Below, piece after piece: positions 43,997-54,819 of a stretch of DNA of 64,000 nucleotides. The notes under the pieces were generated by a model that ran no database searches, had not been told where the DNA came from, and worked only from the letters and a program-made list of their open reading frames with translations. This stretch comes from Ashinkailepas kermadecensis. Its lineage: Eukaryota > Arthropoda > Thecostraca > Neolepadidae. The stretch's first letter is position 1. Every line of letters begins with the position of its first letter. The stretch covers positions 1 to 64,000 of the forward strand of contig JAOTOM010001515.1 of NCBI GenBank assembly GCA_034440615.1, written 5' to 3'. The translations under genes and the position numbers were made by a program.

Positions 43997-44039
43997 CGCA
44001 TCAGCCTTCACCTGATGCGGCTGATGTATGTGTATGTGT

Positions 44040-45640
44040 ATGTGGTGTCACCCAAATGTATGTGACTTGGAAAGTAAGTTCACAGAAATGTCAAGTCAGG
44101 TAAGCTAAGATCAGATCACATGATGCTAGGTCATCTCAGGTCATTGGTTAGCCATCCAATGTCATGGCACATGACTTATGTGGTGCTGAAACCGCATTCA
44201 AATCAGACTTTGTGAGGAACAGAAACATTGTGTACAAGATGGCAATGTGTAGAATATACCTAATACTTCATCTGACCAATGCCTTTGACCTTGGACACAT
44301 TAAAAATATAGAATGCATCATTCTATATTTATATATATGGCATTTATCATTCTTGGCATTGACACTTCTGGTATGCAAGTTGTTTTCATTGGTGAAAGAA
44401 CAGCATGATCTGAGTTTGGTGTTGATATGCTACAACTACACAAAATGGCAGCACTTTTACAAGTTTGTAGGATTACTCGCTTTGACCTGTCCCGATCAAT
44501 GAATTGAATGGTGTACAAGGAATTCAATAATGGTGCATAAGAAGGTGGTGAAAGTGTGTTGCTCTGTGTTTACTTATTTCACCATTGTCTTGGAAAAAAA
44601 ATTGAAGCGATAGTGCTCTGTTGAGAGAACCCTAACCAGGCTACAATTAAAATAATTCAGTGTCAATTAAGACCATAATATTACAAAAATTGGATATGCC
44701 AGTCCAAATACAGGGCAAAACATGGGGATAGCTTATCTAGAAGTATAGAAGGAGAAAAACAAGCAGCATAATTGAATAGACAGTTGCTAGGTAAACTAAT
44801 GCAATGTACCTGCACATGACAGGACATGCCAATGCCTGGCACACAAAGGGCATGAGAAACTGCAGCACATGCTTGAAGCAAGACAAAATGCTGGGCAATT
44901 GTGTGTCAGGGAGGGGAGATAAATAGCAGCAGAAGATTTGGCAGTGTAAAGGTGAGGGAGTGGAGACATTTTCTTTGGTGAGCAGGGGCCAGCAGCAGGG
45001 GCCACTATTTCCAGTGGCTGTGCCTATCCATCAATCAGGGATGGACACACAATTTCTCCCTGAAGACAAACCTTCAGGGGTATTCCCAGTGGTGCCGCAC
45101 AATGCACGAGGAAAATAGTGCCCTTCCAGATGAATTCATGACATGAAATTCCTTGATCCACCCAGCCCTACTAGGAATTTGGTACTGAGGTGCCTGCTCC
45201 AAGTTTTCTCTGAGTGACAAGCATAGAGGGGTGTTGTTTTACATACATTTGAGAGGGCAAGCACCCTTCAATGCTGGGTTTGTCCACCCCTCAATAATTT
45301 CAGCTTTAACATCAGACCATATGGAGTGTGCCCCTCCCCGTCACTCCAACAAAATCCATTTGGCCTTGCCCAATGCCTTCATGTATTTGTCACCCCTCAC
45401 CATAATTATCAGAGATCAACACCAGTGCAATTGCAGATCAAGTGACCATCTTGACAATTTGATCAGATCAGGTGGAACTTCTTTATAAAAAAGAGGTTTT
45501 AAAAAACTATTAGACATCCAATGCAGTTTTGTTTTCCCCAGCTCACTTCATATAGAGCTGTTCATTAACAAATGTCCTAAAACAATATGCAAATTTCACG
45601 CTTACCTAAAAACAAGATTTTTGTCCTTAAAAACAAACTG
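44040..45640 (+). repeat. dispersed repeat R1, copy beta
   Basis: Homologous to 15225-16130 (gamma). It contains about 700 bp (about 44350-45050) not present in gamma, bounded on the left by TATATATGGCATTTATC and on the right by TTTCTCCCTGAAGACAA. A (GTATGT)n microsatellite lies at 44025-44041. Confidence 0.8.
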
Positions 45641-45779
45641 ACGTTAAAATTATGACACAACATGCCAAATTGATGTCAGAAAAGATATGCAAAATGTTTG
45701 CAGCTACTACACTCTGTTCTTTCACCATCCGTGGAAAACCTTATGGGGGGGGGGTGCATCACAATCCTTCCAAGACTGC

Positions 45780-46060
45780 AAGGGTTAAGTGTTTGGATAC
45801 CAACCCCCTCCCTAAGTACCCAACACTTTAGCAAATTTACCCATGCCTCACAAACATCCCAGCATTTACCTGGGGAACCTAATATATGTTGCATGTTTGA
45901 TCCATTCATACGTCCTTACCTATCTACACAATCCAGTTCCTCCAGAAAACCGAAGTCATGTACGCACCCAACAACTTATGACATTCAACACCCTGGACAA
46001 TACCATTCACATAAGGTACAATCCAGGGGGTGTCATCCAAATAGTGGTCATAGAGAGCCA
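45780..46060 (+). repeat. dispersed repeat R2, copy 3
   Basis: Same landmarks as 18541-18790 (CCCTAAGTACCCAACAC, GCAAATTTACCCATGC, GATCCATTCATACGTCCTTA). A G-run lies just upstream at 45746. Confidence 0.75.
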
Positions 46061-46082
46061 ATTGAGCATCCATATCTGATAT

Positions 46083-46625
46083 AAAGACAAAGACATAAAA
46101 GATCAGTGCAACTATGAGCCACAAGGGCCCTTCTTGGTTGCACTCTGCACACTGAACCAGTTCCCCACAAAATACGTTAATCAGCCCACCCTAGAATACT
46201 GAAAAGCAAGCCCTCTATTCTCATAATGACTGTCTATGCTGCTTTTAAAGATGTTTTTAAAGAGCAGTGTGCTGCTACTGACAATGGTTTCTGGCAGCTG
46301 GTTCCAATGTTCTACTACCCTGTTGGTCAAGAAAGACTATCTTAGCCTTGTCCTGCTGTGATTAACTTTAATTTTGAATTGATGACCTCTAATTTCATCA
46401 TTTCTGTTAAATTCAAACATTTCCTGATATATCCCTGTTCCTGACTAAAAACAAATTTAAATATCTTGATGAGATCTCCTCTCAGCCTTCTATATCTAAG
46501 TGAAAACATCTTCAAATTCTTCAATCTTTCCTCATATGCCAGGTTGCTTATACCATTAACCATTTTTGTGCCCTCCTTTGTACTCTCTCTAAAAGCCAAC
46601 AATCTTTTTTGTAACTAGGGGACCA
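46083..46625 (-). pseudogene. CR1-like LINE, 3' fragment
   Basis: The minus strand carries the tail at 46083, the 3' UTR, and C-terminal RT pieces (SNLAYEERLKNLKMFSLRYR, LRGDLIKIFKFV, then VEHWNQLPETIV in another frame). It is more diverged than the 26-kb copy and is broken by frameshifts and a small internal duplication. Confidence 0.85.
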
Positions 46626-46689
46626 ATATATGGGAATATATAGGGGATATATGACGTGGATGATGTGTCACTCATTCACAGTTCATGGC

Positions 46690-47240
46690 TCATAAATTAC
46701 ATATGAATAGATAAATAATATAAAAAATAAAATAACCTAACCTAGCCTAGATTAAGATAATGTAGCATAATATATAAAATGTATTATATCATAATATAAT
46801 CCAACCTAACCTACCCGGAAAACCAGAATCATAGAAACAAATTTGTTTGGCCATGACGTCATGAAATATATGAAAATACAATAATATGGCATCACAAGGA
46901 ACTTCCTGCCTGATCGACGGTTGTTGGTGCAGTGTGTTGCGAGTATTCATTCTCGGAGATAATGTGGAATTAAGGCAGAAACAATGTTTTTGATGTCAGA
47001 GTATTAAATTGAGTGCATGAAGTGTTGAATATCTTCTTTATCACATCTGTGACACACCAGGTATGGATAATTATATGTGATGTGCTATATTTGCAGAGGA
47101 TCGTGTGTTTGTTTGCCAACTGAAAAGTAATCGATTGATTATTGGGGTTTTAGGGTGCGTCAACCCCAGTGGGTTATCTTGCACCTGCTGAAAAGTAATC
47201 ATTTGCAGAGAAAATGAGTGATCGTGTCATTTTTATGTTA
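46690..47240 (-). repeat. dispersed repeat R1, inverted copy of its right part
   Basis: The reverse complement matches 16215-16690 (ACTTTTCAGTTGGCAAA, CAACACT-CATGCACTC, then the TTAGG-like AT module). It is interrupted by the 55-bp insertion at 47133. Confidence 0.8.
47133..47187 (-). mobile_element. 55-bp retroposed element with 13-bp target duplication
   Basis: Flanked by perfect CTGAAAAGTAATC copies (47120-47132 and 47188-47200). The uninterrupted target is seen in repeat R1 gamma (TTTACTTTTCAGTTGGC, about 16227). Read on the minus strand it ends CACCCTAAAACCCCAATAAT plus CAATC, like the 3' tails at 25817 and 28814. Confidence 0.85.
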
Positions 47241-47430
47241 AAATATCATGTTTTTTTTATCGAAGAAACCCCATTTTACCTACATGGATATATTTACCGA
47301 CTTCAGGCAGAAACATAAGGTTTTGATGTCAAGCCCTACTAGGATTTTGGTACTGAGGTGCCTGCTCAGTTTTCTTTTCATTCCGTAAATACCACACAAT
47401 TACTGTCTCTGACATACAGAAATAGCGATG
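47241..47430. other. short unassigned spacer before the satellite
   Basis: Includes CCTACTAGGATTTTGGTACT resembling part of R1 (about 45170). Confidence 0.5.
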
Positions 47431-50400
47431 GGATTTTAGTTAAACCTTCACCAAACGATCGGCCGTGTGCCAGAAGCGTGCGGTTTGCACTTTCGTGACC
47501 TTGGGTCAGGTCAAAGGTCATCAAATTGCCGAAAAACCAAAACATTTAACTTACAGACATGGATGATCTCGGGAACCGCCGGATCGATCTTCGTGAAACC
47601 TTCACCAAACGATCGGCCGTGTGCCAGAGCCGTGCGGTTTGCACTTTCGTCGCCTTGGGTCAAGTCAAAGGTCACCGGATCGTCGAAGAACCAAAAAACA
47701 GTTTCTCGCAGACATGGATGATCTCGGCAACCGCTGGATCGATCTTAGTGAAACCGTCACCAAACGATCGGCCGTGTGCAAGAGGCGTGCCGTTTGCACT
47801 TTCGTCGCCTTGGGTCAAGTCAAAGGTCACCGGATCGTCGAAGAAACAAAAAATAGTTTCTCGCAGACATGGATGATCTCGGCAACCGCTGGATCGATCT
47901 TAGTGAAACCTTCACCAAACGATCGACCGTGTGCCAGAGGCGTGCGGTTTGCACTTTCGTCGCCTAGGGTCAAGTCAAAGGTCACCGGATCGTCGAAGAA
48001 CCAAAAAATAGTTTCTCGCAGACATGGATGATCTCGGCAACCGCTGGATCGATCTTAGTGAAACCTTCACCAAACGATCGGCCGTGTGCCAGAGGTGTGC
48101 GGTTTGCACTTTCGTAACCCTGCGTCAGGTCAAAGGTCACAAGATTGCCGAAGAACTAAAAATACCACCAGACACCATCTCACATACACCGACTGACATA
48201 CACCATCTCGCAGACATGGATGATCTCGGAAACCGCTCGGTCGATCTTAATAAAACCTTCATCAAACGATCGCACGTGTGCCAGAGGCGTGCGGTTTGGA
48301 CTTTCGTGACCTTGGGTCAGGTCAAAGGTCACCAAATTGCAGAAAAACAAAAAAATCGAATATTTAGAAATGGATGATCTTAATGAAACCTTCACCAAAC
48401 GATCGGCCGTGTGCCAGAGGCATTTGGTTTGTACTTTCGTGACCCTAGGTCAGGTCAAAGGTCACCAAATCGCCGAAAAACATGATTTTTGGCTCACAGA
48501 CATGGATGATCTCGGCAACCGCTGGGTCGATCTTAGTGAAACATTCACCAAACGATCGGCCGTGTGCCAGAGGCGTGCGGTTTGCACTTTCGTGATCTTG
48601 GGTCAGGTCAAAGGTCACCAAAATGCCGAAAAAACACGATTTTTTGCTCACAGACATGGATGATCTCGGCAACCGCTGGATCGATCTTAGTAAAACCTTC
48701 ACCAAACGATCGGCCGTGTGCCAGAGGCGTGCGGTTTGCACTTTCGTGATCTTGGGTCAGGTCAAAGGTCACCAAATCGCCGAAAAACATGATTTTTTGC
48801 TCACAGACATGGATGATCTCGGCAACCGCTTGATCGATCTTTGTGAAACCTTCACCAAACGATCGGTCGTGTGCCATAGGCGTGCGGTTTGCACTTTCGT
48901 GACCTTGGAACAGGTCAAAGGTCACCAAATGGCCGAAAAACATGATTTTTGGCTCACAGACATGGATGATTTTAGTTAAACCTTCACCAAACGATCGGCC
49001 GTGTGCCAGAAGCGTGCGGTTTGCACTTTCGTGACCTTGAGTCAGGTCAAAGGTCATCAAATTGCCGAAAAACCAAAACATTTAACTTACAGACATGGAT
49101 GATCTCGGGAACCGCAGGATCGATCTTAGTGAAACATTCACCAAAAGATCGGCCGTGTGCCAAAGGCGTGCGGTTTACACTTTCGTTATCTTGGGTCAGG
49201 TCAAAGGTCACCAAATCGCCGAAAAACATTATTTTTGGCTCACAGACATGGATGATCTCGGCAACCGCTGGGTCGATTTTAGTGAAACATCCACCAAACG
49301 ATCGGCCGTGTGCCAAAGGCGTGCGGTTTGCACTTTCGTGGTCTTGGGTCAGGTCAAAGGTCACCAAATCGCCGAAAAACATTATTTTTGGCTCACAGAC
49401 ATGGATGATCTCGGCAACCGCTGGGTTGATCTTAGTGAAACATTCACCAAACGATCGGCCTTGTGCCATAGGCGTGCGGTTTACACTTTCGTGACCTTGG
49501 GTCAGGTCAAAGGTCACAAAATCCACGAAAAACATTATTTTTGGCTCACAGACATGGATGATCTTAGTGAAACCTTCACCAAACGATCGGCCGTGTTCCA
49601 GAAGCGTGCGGTTTGCACTTTCGTGACCTTGGGTCAGGTCAAAGGTCATCAAATTGCCGAAAAATCAAAGAATTGGACTTACATGGATGATCTCGGCAAC
49701 CGCTGGATCATCTTAGTGAAACCTTCACCAAAAGATCGGCCGTGTGCCAAAGGCGTGCGGTTTGCACTTTCGTGATCTTGGGTCAGGTCAAAGGTCACCA
49801 AATCGCCGAAAAACATTATTTTTGGCTCACAGACATGGATGATTTCGGCAACCGTTAGGTCGATCGTAGTGAAACATTCACCAAACGATCGGCCGTGTGC
49901 CATAGGCGTGCGGTTTAAACTTTCGTGACCTTGGGTTAGGTCAAAGGTTACAAAATCGCCGAAAATCAAGATTTTTGGCTCACAGACATGGATGATCTCG
50001 GCAACCGCCTGGTCAATCTTAGTGAAACATTCACCAAACTATCGGCCGTGTGCCAAAGGCGTGCGGTTTGCACTTTCGTGATCTTGGGTCAGGTCAAAGG
50101 TCACCAAATCGCCGAAAAACATGATTTTTGGCTCACAGACATGGATGATCTCGGCAACCGCTGGGTCGATCTTAGTGAAACATTCACCAAAAGATCGGCC
50201 TTGTGCCATAGGCGTGCGGTTTACACTTTCGTGACCTTGGGTCAGGTCAAAGGTCATCAAATTGCCGAAAAACCAAAGAATTGGACTTACAGACATGGAT
50301 GATCTCGGCAACCGCTGGATCGATCTTAGTGAAACCTTCACCAAACGATCGGCGGTGTGCCAGAGGCGTGCGGTTTGCACTTTCGTCGCCTTGGGTCAAG

Positions 50401-50450
50401 TCAAAGGTCACCGGATCGTCGAAGAACCAAAAAATAGTTTCTCGCAGACA
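47431..50450 (+). repeat. satellite of about 153-155 bp units, forward arm
   Basis: About twenty units. Each contains ATGGATGATCTCGGCAACCG, CACCAAACGATCGGCCGTGT, GCGGTTTGCACTTTCGTGAC and, in most, CTTGGGTCAGGTCAAAGGTC. At least three subfamilies differ in the tail: CTCGCAGAC (155 bp, AAGTCAAAGGTCA), TTTGGCTCACAGAC (153 bp, AGGTCAAAGGTCA) and AACTTACAGAC. One unit near 48150-48215 has an extra segment with CACCAGACACCATCTCACAT, followed by a short TTTAGAAATGGATGATC unit. The periodicity keeps several frames open (226 codons at 49095); these are repeat-driven and not called as genes. Confidence 0.95.
47508..47520 (+). promoter_or_regulatory. DR1 nuclear-receptor-type site (first of many)
   Basis: AGGTCAAAGGTCA is a perfect direct repeat of AGGTCA with one spacer base. 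Identical or near-identical sites recur in most units of both arms (for example near 48127, 48318, 48605, 48759, 49034, 49197, 49354, 49504, 49784 and 50093, and inverted near 50770, 51704, 51855 and 52007). Just upstream, TGACCTTGGGTCA adds an everted pair of half-sites. DR1 is the known preference of RXR/USP, HNF4 and COUP-TF type receptors; occupancy here is inference. Confidence 0.7.
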
Positions 50451-50456
50451 TGTCTG
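50445..50456. repeat. palindromic axis of the inverted satellite
   Basis: CAGACATGTCTG is where forward units end and inverted units begin. Both unit types carry CAGACATG at this boundary, so the arms meet on shared sequence. Confidence 0.9.
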
Positions 50457-52086
50457 TAAGTCAAATTTTTTTTTTGTGTGGCAATCTGGTGACCTTTGAC
50501 CTGATCCAAGGTCACCAAAAGTGCAAACCGCACGCCTCTGGCACACGGCCGATCGTTTGGTGAAGGTTTCACTAAGATCGATCCAGCGGTTGCCGAGATC
50601 ATCCATGTCTGCGAGAAACTATTTTTGGTTCTTCGACGATCCGGTGACCTTTTACTTGACCCAAGGCGATGAAAGTGCAAACCGCACGCCTCTGGCACAC
50701 GGCCGATCGTTTGGTGAAGGTTTTACTAAGATCATCCATGTCTGTGATCCAAAAATCATGTTTTTCGGCGATTTGGTGACCTTTGACCTGACCTAAGGTC
50801 ACGAACGTACAAACCGAAGGCCTCTGGCACACGGCCGATCGTTTGGTGAAGGTTTCATTAAGATCATCCATTTCTAAATTTTCGATGTTTTTGTTTTTTG
50901 CAATTTGGTGACATTTGACCTGACCCAAGGTCACGAAAGTCCAAACCGCACGCCTCTGGCACACTGGCGATCGTTTGGTGAAGGTTTTATTAAGATCGAC
51001 CGAGCGGTTGCCGAGTTCATCCATGTCTGCGAGATGGTGTATGTCAGTCTGTGTAAGTGAGATGGTGTCTGGTGGTATTTTTAGTCCTTCGGCAATCTGG
51101 TGACCTTTGACTTAACCCAAAGTCACGAAAGTGCAAACCGCACGCCTATGGCACACGGCCGATCGTTTGGTGATGGTTTCACTAAGATCGATCCGGCGGT
51201 TGCTGAGATCATCCATGTCTGTGAGAAACTATTTTCTGGTTCTTCGACGATCCGGTGACCTTTGACTTGACCCAAGGTCACGAAAGTGCAAACCGCACGC
51301 CTATGGCACACGGCCGATCGTTTGGTGATGGTTTCACTAAGATCGATCCGGCGGTTGCTGAGATCATCCATGTCTGTGAGAAACTATTTTTTGGTTCTTC
51401 GGCGATCTGGTGGCCTTTAACCTGACGCAGGGTTCCGAAAGTGCAAACCGCACGCCTCTGGTACACGTCCGATCGTTTGGTGAAGGTTTCACTAAGATCG
51501 ATCCAGCGGTTGCCGAGATCATCCATGTCTGCGAGAAACTATTTTTTGGTTCTTCGACGATCCGGTGACCTTTTACTTGACCCAAGGCGATGAAAGTGCA
51601 AACCGCACGCCTCTGGCACACGGCCGATCGTTTGGTGAAGGTTTTACTAAGATCATCCATGTCTGTGATCCAAAAATCATGTTTTTCGCCGATTTTGTGA
51701 CCTTTGACCTGACCCAAGGTCACGAAAGTGTAAACCGCACGCCTATGGCACACGGCCGATCGTTTGGTGAATGTTTCACTAAGATCGACCGAGCGGTTGC
51801 CGAGATCATCCATGTCTGTGAGCCAAAAGTAATGTTTTTCGGCGATTTGGTGACCTTTGACCTGACCCAAGATCACGAAAGTGCAAACTGCACGCCTTTA
51901 GCACACGGCCGATCGTTTGGTGAATGTTTCACTAAGATCGACCCAGCGGTTGCCGAGATCATCCATGTCTGTGAGCCAAAAATCATGTTTTTCGGCGATT
52001 TGGTGACCTTTGACCTGACCTAAGGTCACGAAAGTACAAACCGAAGGCCTCTGGCACCCGGCCGATCGTTTGGTGAAGGTTTCATT
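50457..52086 (-). repeat. satellite, inverted arm
   Basis: About eleven units in reverse orientation (CATCCATGTCTG, CACACGGCCGATCGTTTGGT, TGACCTTTGACCT). The marker units of the forward arm recur in mirrored order: CTCGCAGAC-type units, then the segment with GGTGTCTGGTGGTATTTTTA (51070), then the TTTCTAAATTTTCGATG unit (50870). The arm ends at GAAGGTTTCATT, where the Gypsy LTR candidate begins. Confidence 0.95.
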
Positions 52087-52317
52087 TGGTGTGGTGTGGG
52101 CCATTTGGCATCACACGCATAGTTGGTGCCAGTCTTACCAGACTTGGCACCTCTACCCTCAGGCAGTGTGCGGCCGTGACCCGGCCGCCCACCCGGGATT
52201 AGGTCCGGTGAGCCAACCCGGGCATATACCAATAGAGTGACTCGGCAACAGCCTGTGTGTTCGGACGTGCGCTCCTCACAGACGCGAACCAGAAATCGTA
52301 GACTCCCACACATAACA
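52087..52317 (+). mobile_element. candidate 5' LTR of Gypsy 2
   Basis: TG...CA-bounded sequence between the satellite and a possible primer-binding site TGGCGCGGATCGGC (52318). It has a TATA-like CATATACC near 52224. The 3' LTR is missing from the window, so the pair cannot be compared. Confidence 0.4.
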
Positions 52318-52452
52318 TGGCGCGGATCGGCAGTCTGTTAGAGGATGACAAGTATGTTCACGTGAACAGCAGTGCTTAGTGTGGATTGGCGATCAGTGAT
52401 TTTTCGTGAACTGTGACTGTGCTCGACAGACGGTGTCCACTGCAGTGCGGTC

Positions 52453-54819
52453 ATGGGTGGTGGTGATTCTGACGCGGCTGCGGTAGCGAAATCTGAAGTG
52501 GATGCGCTTACCCGCATGCTACAGCAGCAGCTAGATATGGCCGAAGCTTCTGCTCGGCGCGAGGAACGGCTCACGGCATTGCTGGAGCGGTTCTGTCCGA
52601 CCCCCGCCGTTCACCCTCCCGCTGCCGTGGGCGACGTCCCGGCCGGTGCACCGGTTCCTGCGGCTGCGGCTACTGGTGTACGACCTCGGGTCCGGATGCC
52701 GGCTGCGGGCACGCCTATTCCCCACCTAGCCTCCTCCGCCACGCTCATGGAATTTGAGGCGTGGAAGCAGAAATTCGAAGGATACTGCCTGCTCACGCAC
52801 GTTCCCGATTTGACGCCGGAAGAGCAAAAAGCGGCCCTGCTGGCAGTGCTCGACGACGATTGGGCGCGCGTCGTTCGTTTCGGGCTGCCGGTCGCAGCGG
52901 ACGCCAGCATGACTGACGTCATCACGGCGATGTACACCCACCTTCGGCGACAGAGGAACGTGGTAATAGACCGGCGCGACTTCAGCTGTCGTTTCCAGCA
53001 GGCTGGCGAGTCCGTCGACGACTACATCTGCTCCCTCAAAGAGATTGCATCGTGTTGCAATTTCTGCACCCACTGCACCGACGATCGATATCGCGATCAT
53101 CTCGTCGTCGGCACCAACGACGGCGACGCTCGGCGTCGGATGCTGGAAGCACCTGACCTCACTTTCCAGAAGGCGTTGGACATTTGCCGTGCCTCTGAGT
53201 CTGCCTCACACAATAGTTCGGCGATTCGCGGCCCCCTGGAGCCAACAGTGAACCGGGTATCCCGTTACAGAAGGGACCGCAGTCGACGCCGGTCCAACAG
53301 TGCTGAACCCGTGACAACTGCCCGGTGCCTTCGGTGTGGAGCGGCACAGCATCGCGGCTCCCGGGAGTGCCCGGCCCTCGGTCGCACCTGCAATAATTGC
53401 CGTGCAGTGGGTCATTTTGCCGCGGTGTGCCGCGGCCGGGCGAACGGCGGTGATCAGCGGCGCGCGGCTAGTTCTTCTCGTGGCCGCCAGGGTACACCAG
53501 CCGGCCGGCCTCGCGGCGCACGCACCGCGCGCAGCGACACCCGTGACCGCCGCGACAGCTCAGCTTACCGGCCGCGCCGCCAGGTGTCAGCGGTTGCTGC
53601 GGACGATGTCTGCGATGAATTCTCGCCTAACTTTTGTGATGGCGATGAACTGCAGCTGATGAACATTCGCCTATCAGATGTGCGACTGCAAGGCGTCTCT
53701 GCTAAGCGGTCCCCGCAGATACCGCTCCGTCTACATCGGCACGATGGCAGCACAGTGACGAGTATCTGGACGCCGGACACGGGTGCCGAGACATCAGCGG
53801 TGTCTCTGAAGCACGCTGAGGCTTTGGGTGTGTCGCGCAAAGATCTCCATCCGTCTCCAACCACTCTGTGGACGGCGGATTGCCGGAAAATGCAGTGTTT
53901 CGGCACATGTGATCTGACGCTGCAGCTGGGGGACGTTACACGCAGAGTGGAGGTTTCGGTGCTCCCATCCCTTCACTCGCCACTTCTGTCGTGGCATGAC
54001 TGCATCCGGCTGGGCATACTTCCATCAAACTTTCCGCAGCAGATTCGCCGCATGGAGAATGGCAGATCAGCGAGTGCCGACCTGGCCAGTGCCCCTGCCT
54101 CGGGGAAGCGACGCGTGGACTCCGTCGCTAACGGCCGGCGTGTCGACTCCTGCGCTGCCCCCGGCAGCAGGATACCGGTGCCGACAACACGACGCGCTCC
54201 TTGTTCCGACAAGCTCAGCGGACCACCAACCTGCAGTGGTGGCACCCCTTCCGCGCGTCAACGGCAAGAACATTTCGAGGCTTTGAAGGCGGAGTTTCCG
54301 CGTGTATTTGACATGAAGGCGAAGCTGCGGAAGATGAAGGGGAACCCCATGAAGATAGAGCTGACGGACAACGCTGTCCCCTACACCCTGACGACGGCCC
54401 GCATCATACCGTTTTGCTGGAGGGAGGATGTTCGAAGTCAGCTGGACGAGCTGCTGGACAAGGACGCAATAGAGCCAGTTGAGCATCCGACGCCCTGGTG
54501 CCATGCTCTCGTCCCAGTTCCGAAGAGAACTCCAGACGGCGCAGTATCCGGTTGTCGCCTCACAGTCGACTTCACCAAGCTGAACCGCTTCGTGAAGAGA
54601 CCCGTGCATCCCGCTCGCATACCCCACGATGCGGTAGCATCGATCCCGCCGGGAGCCACCTTCTTCACCAAGCTTGACTGCAAGGCCGGGTACCATCAGG
54701 TGAAAATCCGCGACGAGGATCGTGACCTCACGTGTTTTATCACACCGTGGGGGCGCTACCGCTACAAGAGGGCACCCATGGGCATCAACTGCTCTGGAGA
54801 CGTACAACAACCGCGGTGA
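52453..54819 (+). pseudogene. Gypsy 2 gag-protease-reverse transcriptase (first part)
   Basis: A 788-codon frame from ATG 52453, the first after the leader. It has a gag N-terminus, a capsid-like region (FEAWKQKFEGYCLL, VDDYICSLKEIASCC), two zinc knuckles (CLRCGAAQH near residue 292; CNNCRAVGHFAAVC near 313), an Arg-rich linker, aspartic protease DTGAETSAVS at about 442, then RT with WCHALVPVPK, LTVDFTKLNRFVKRPVHP, FFTKLDCKAGYHQ and FITPWGRYRYKRAPMG. The frame is lost at about 54802 just after GINCSGD by what looks like a small deletion, ending at a TGA at 54817. Codons are markedly more GC-rich than the surroundings. Apart from this break it is well preserved. Confidence 0.88.

Noticed and set aside
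39836..44000. LTR pair of Gypsy remnant 1
   Set aside because: The direct repeats contain a MITE with inverted ends, recur without Gypsy at 14.8 kb, and one cuts into the RT domain.
47431..52086. CRISPR array
   Set aside because: Units are tandem and nearly identical throughout, with no short repeat plus unique spacer structure, and the context is eukaryotic.
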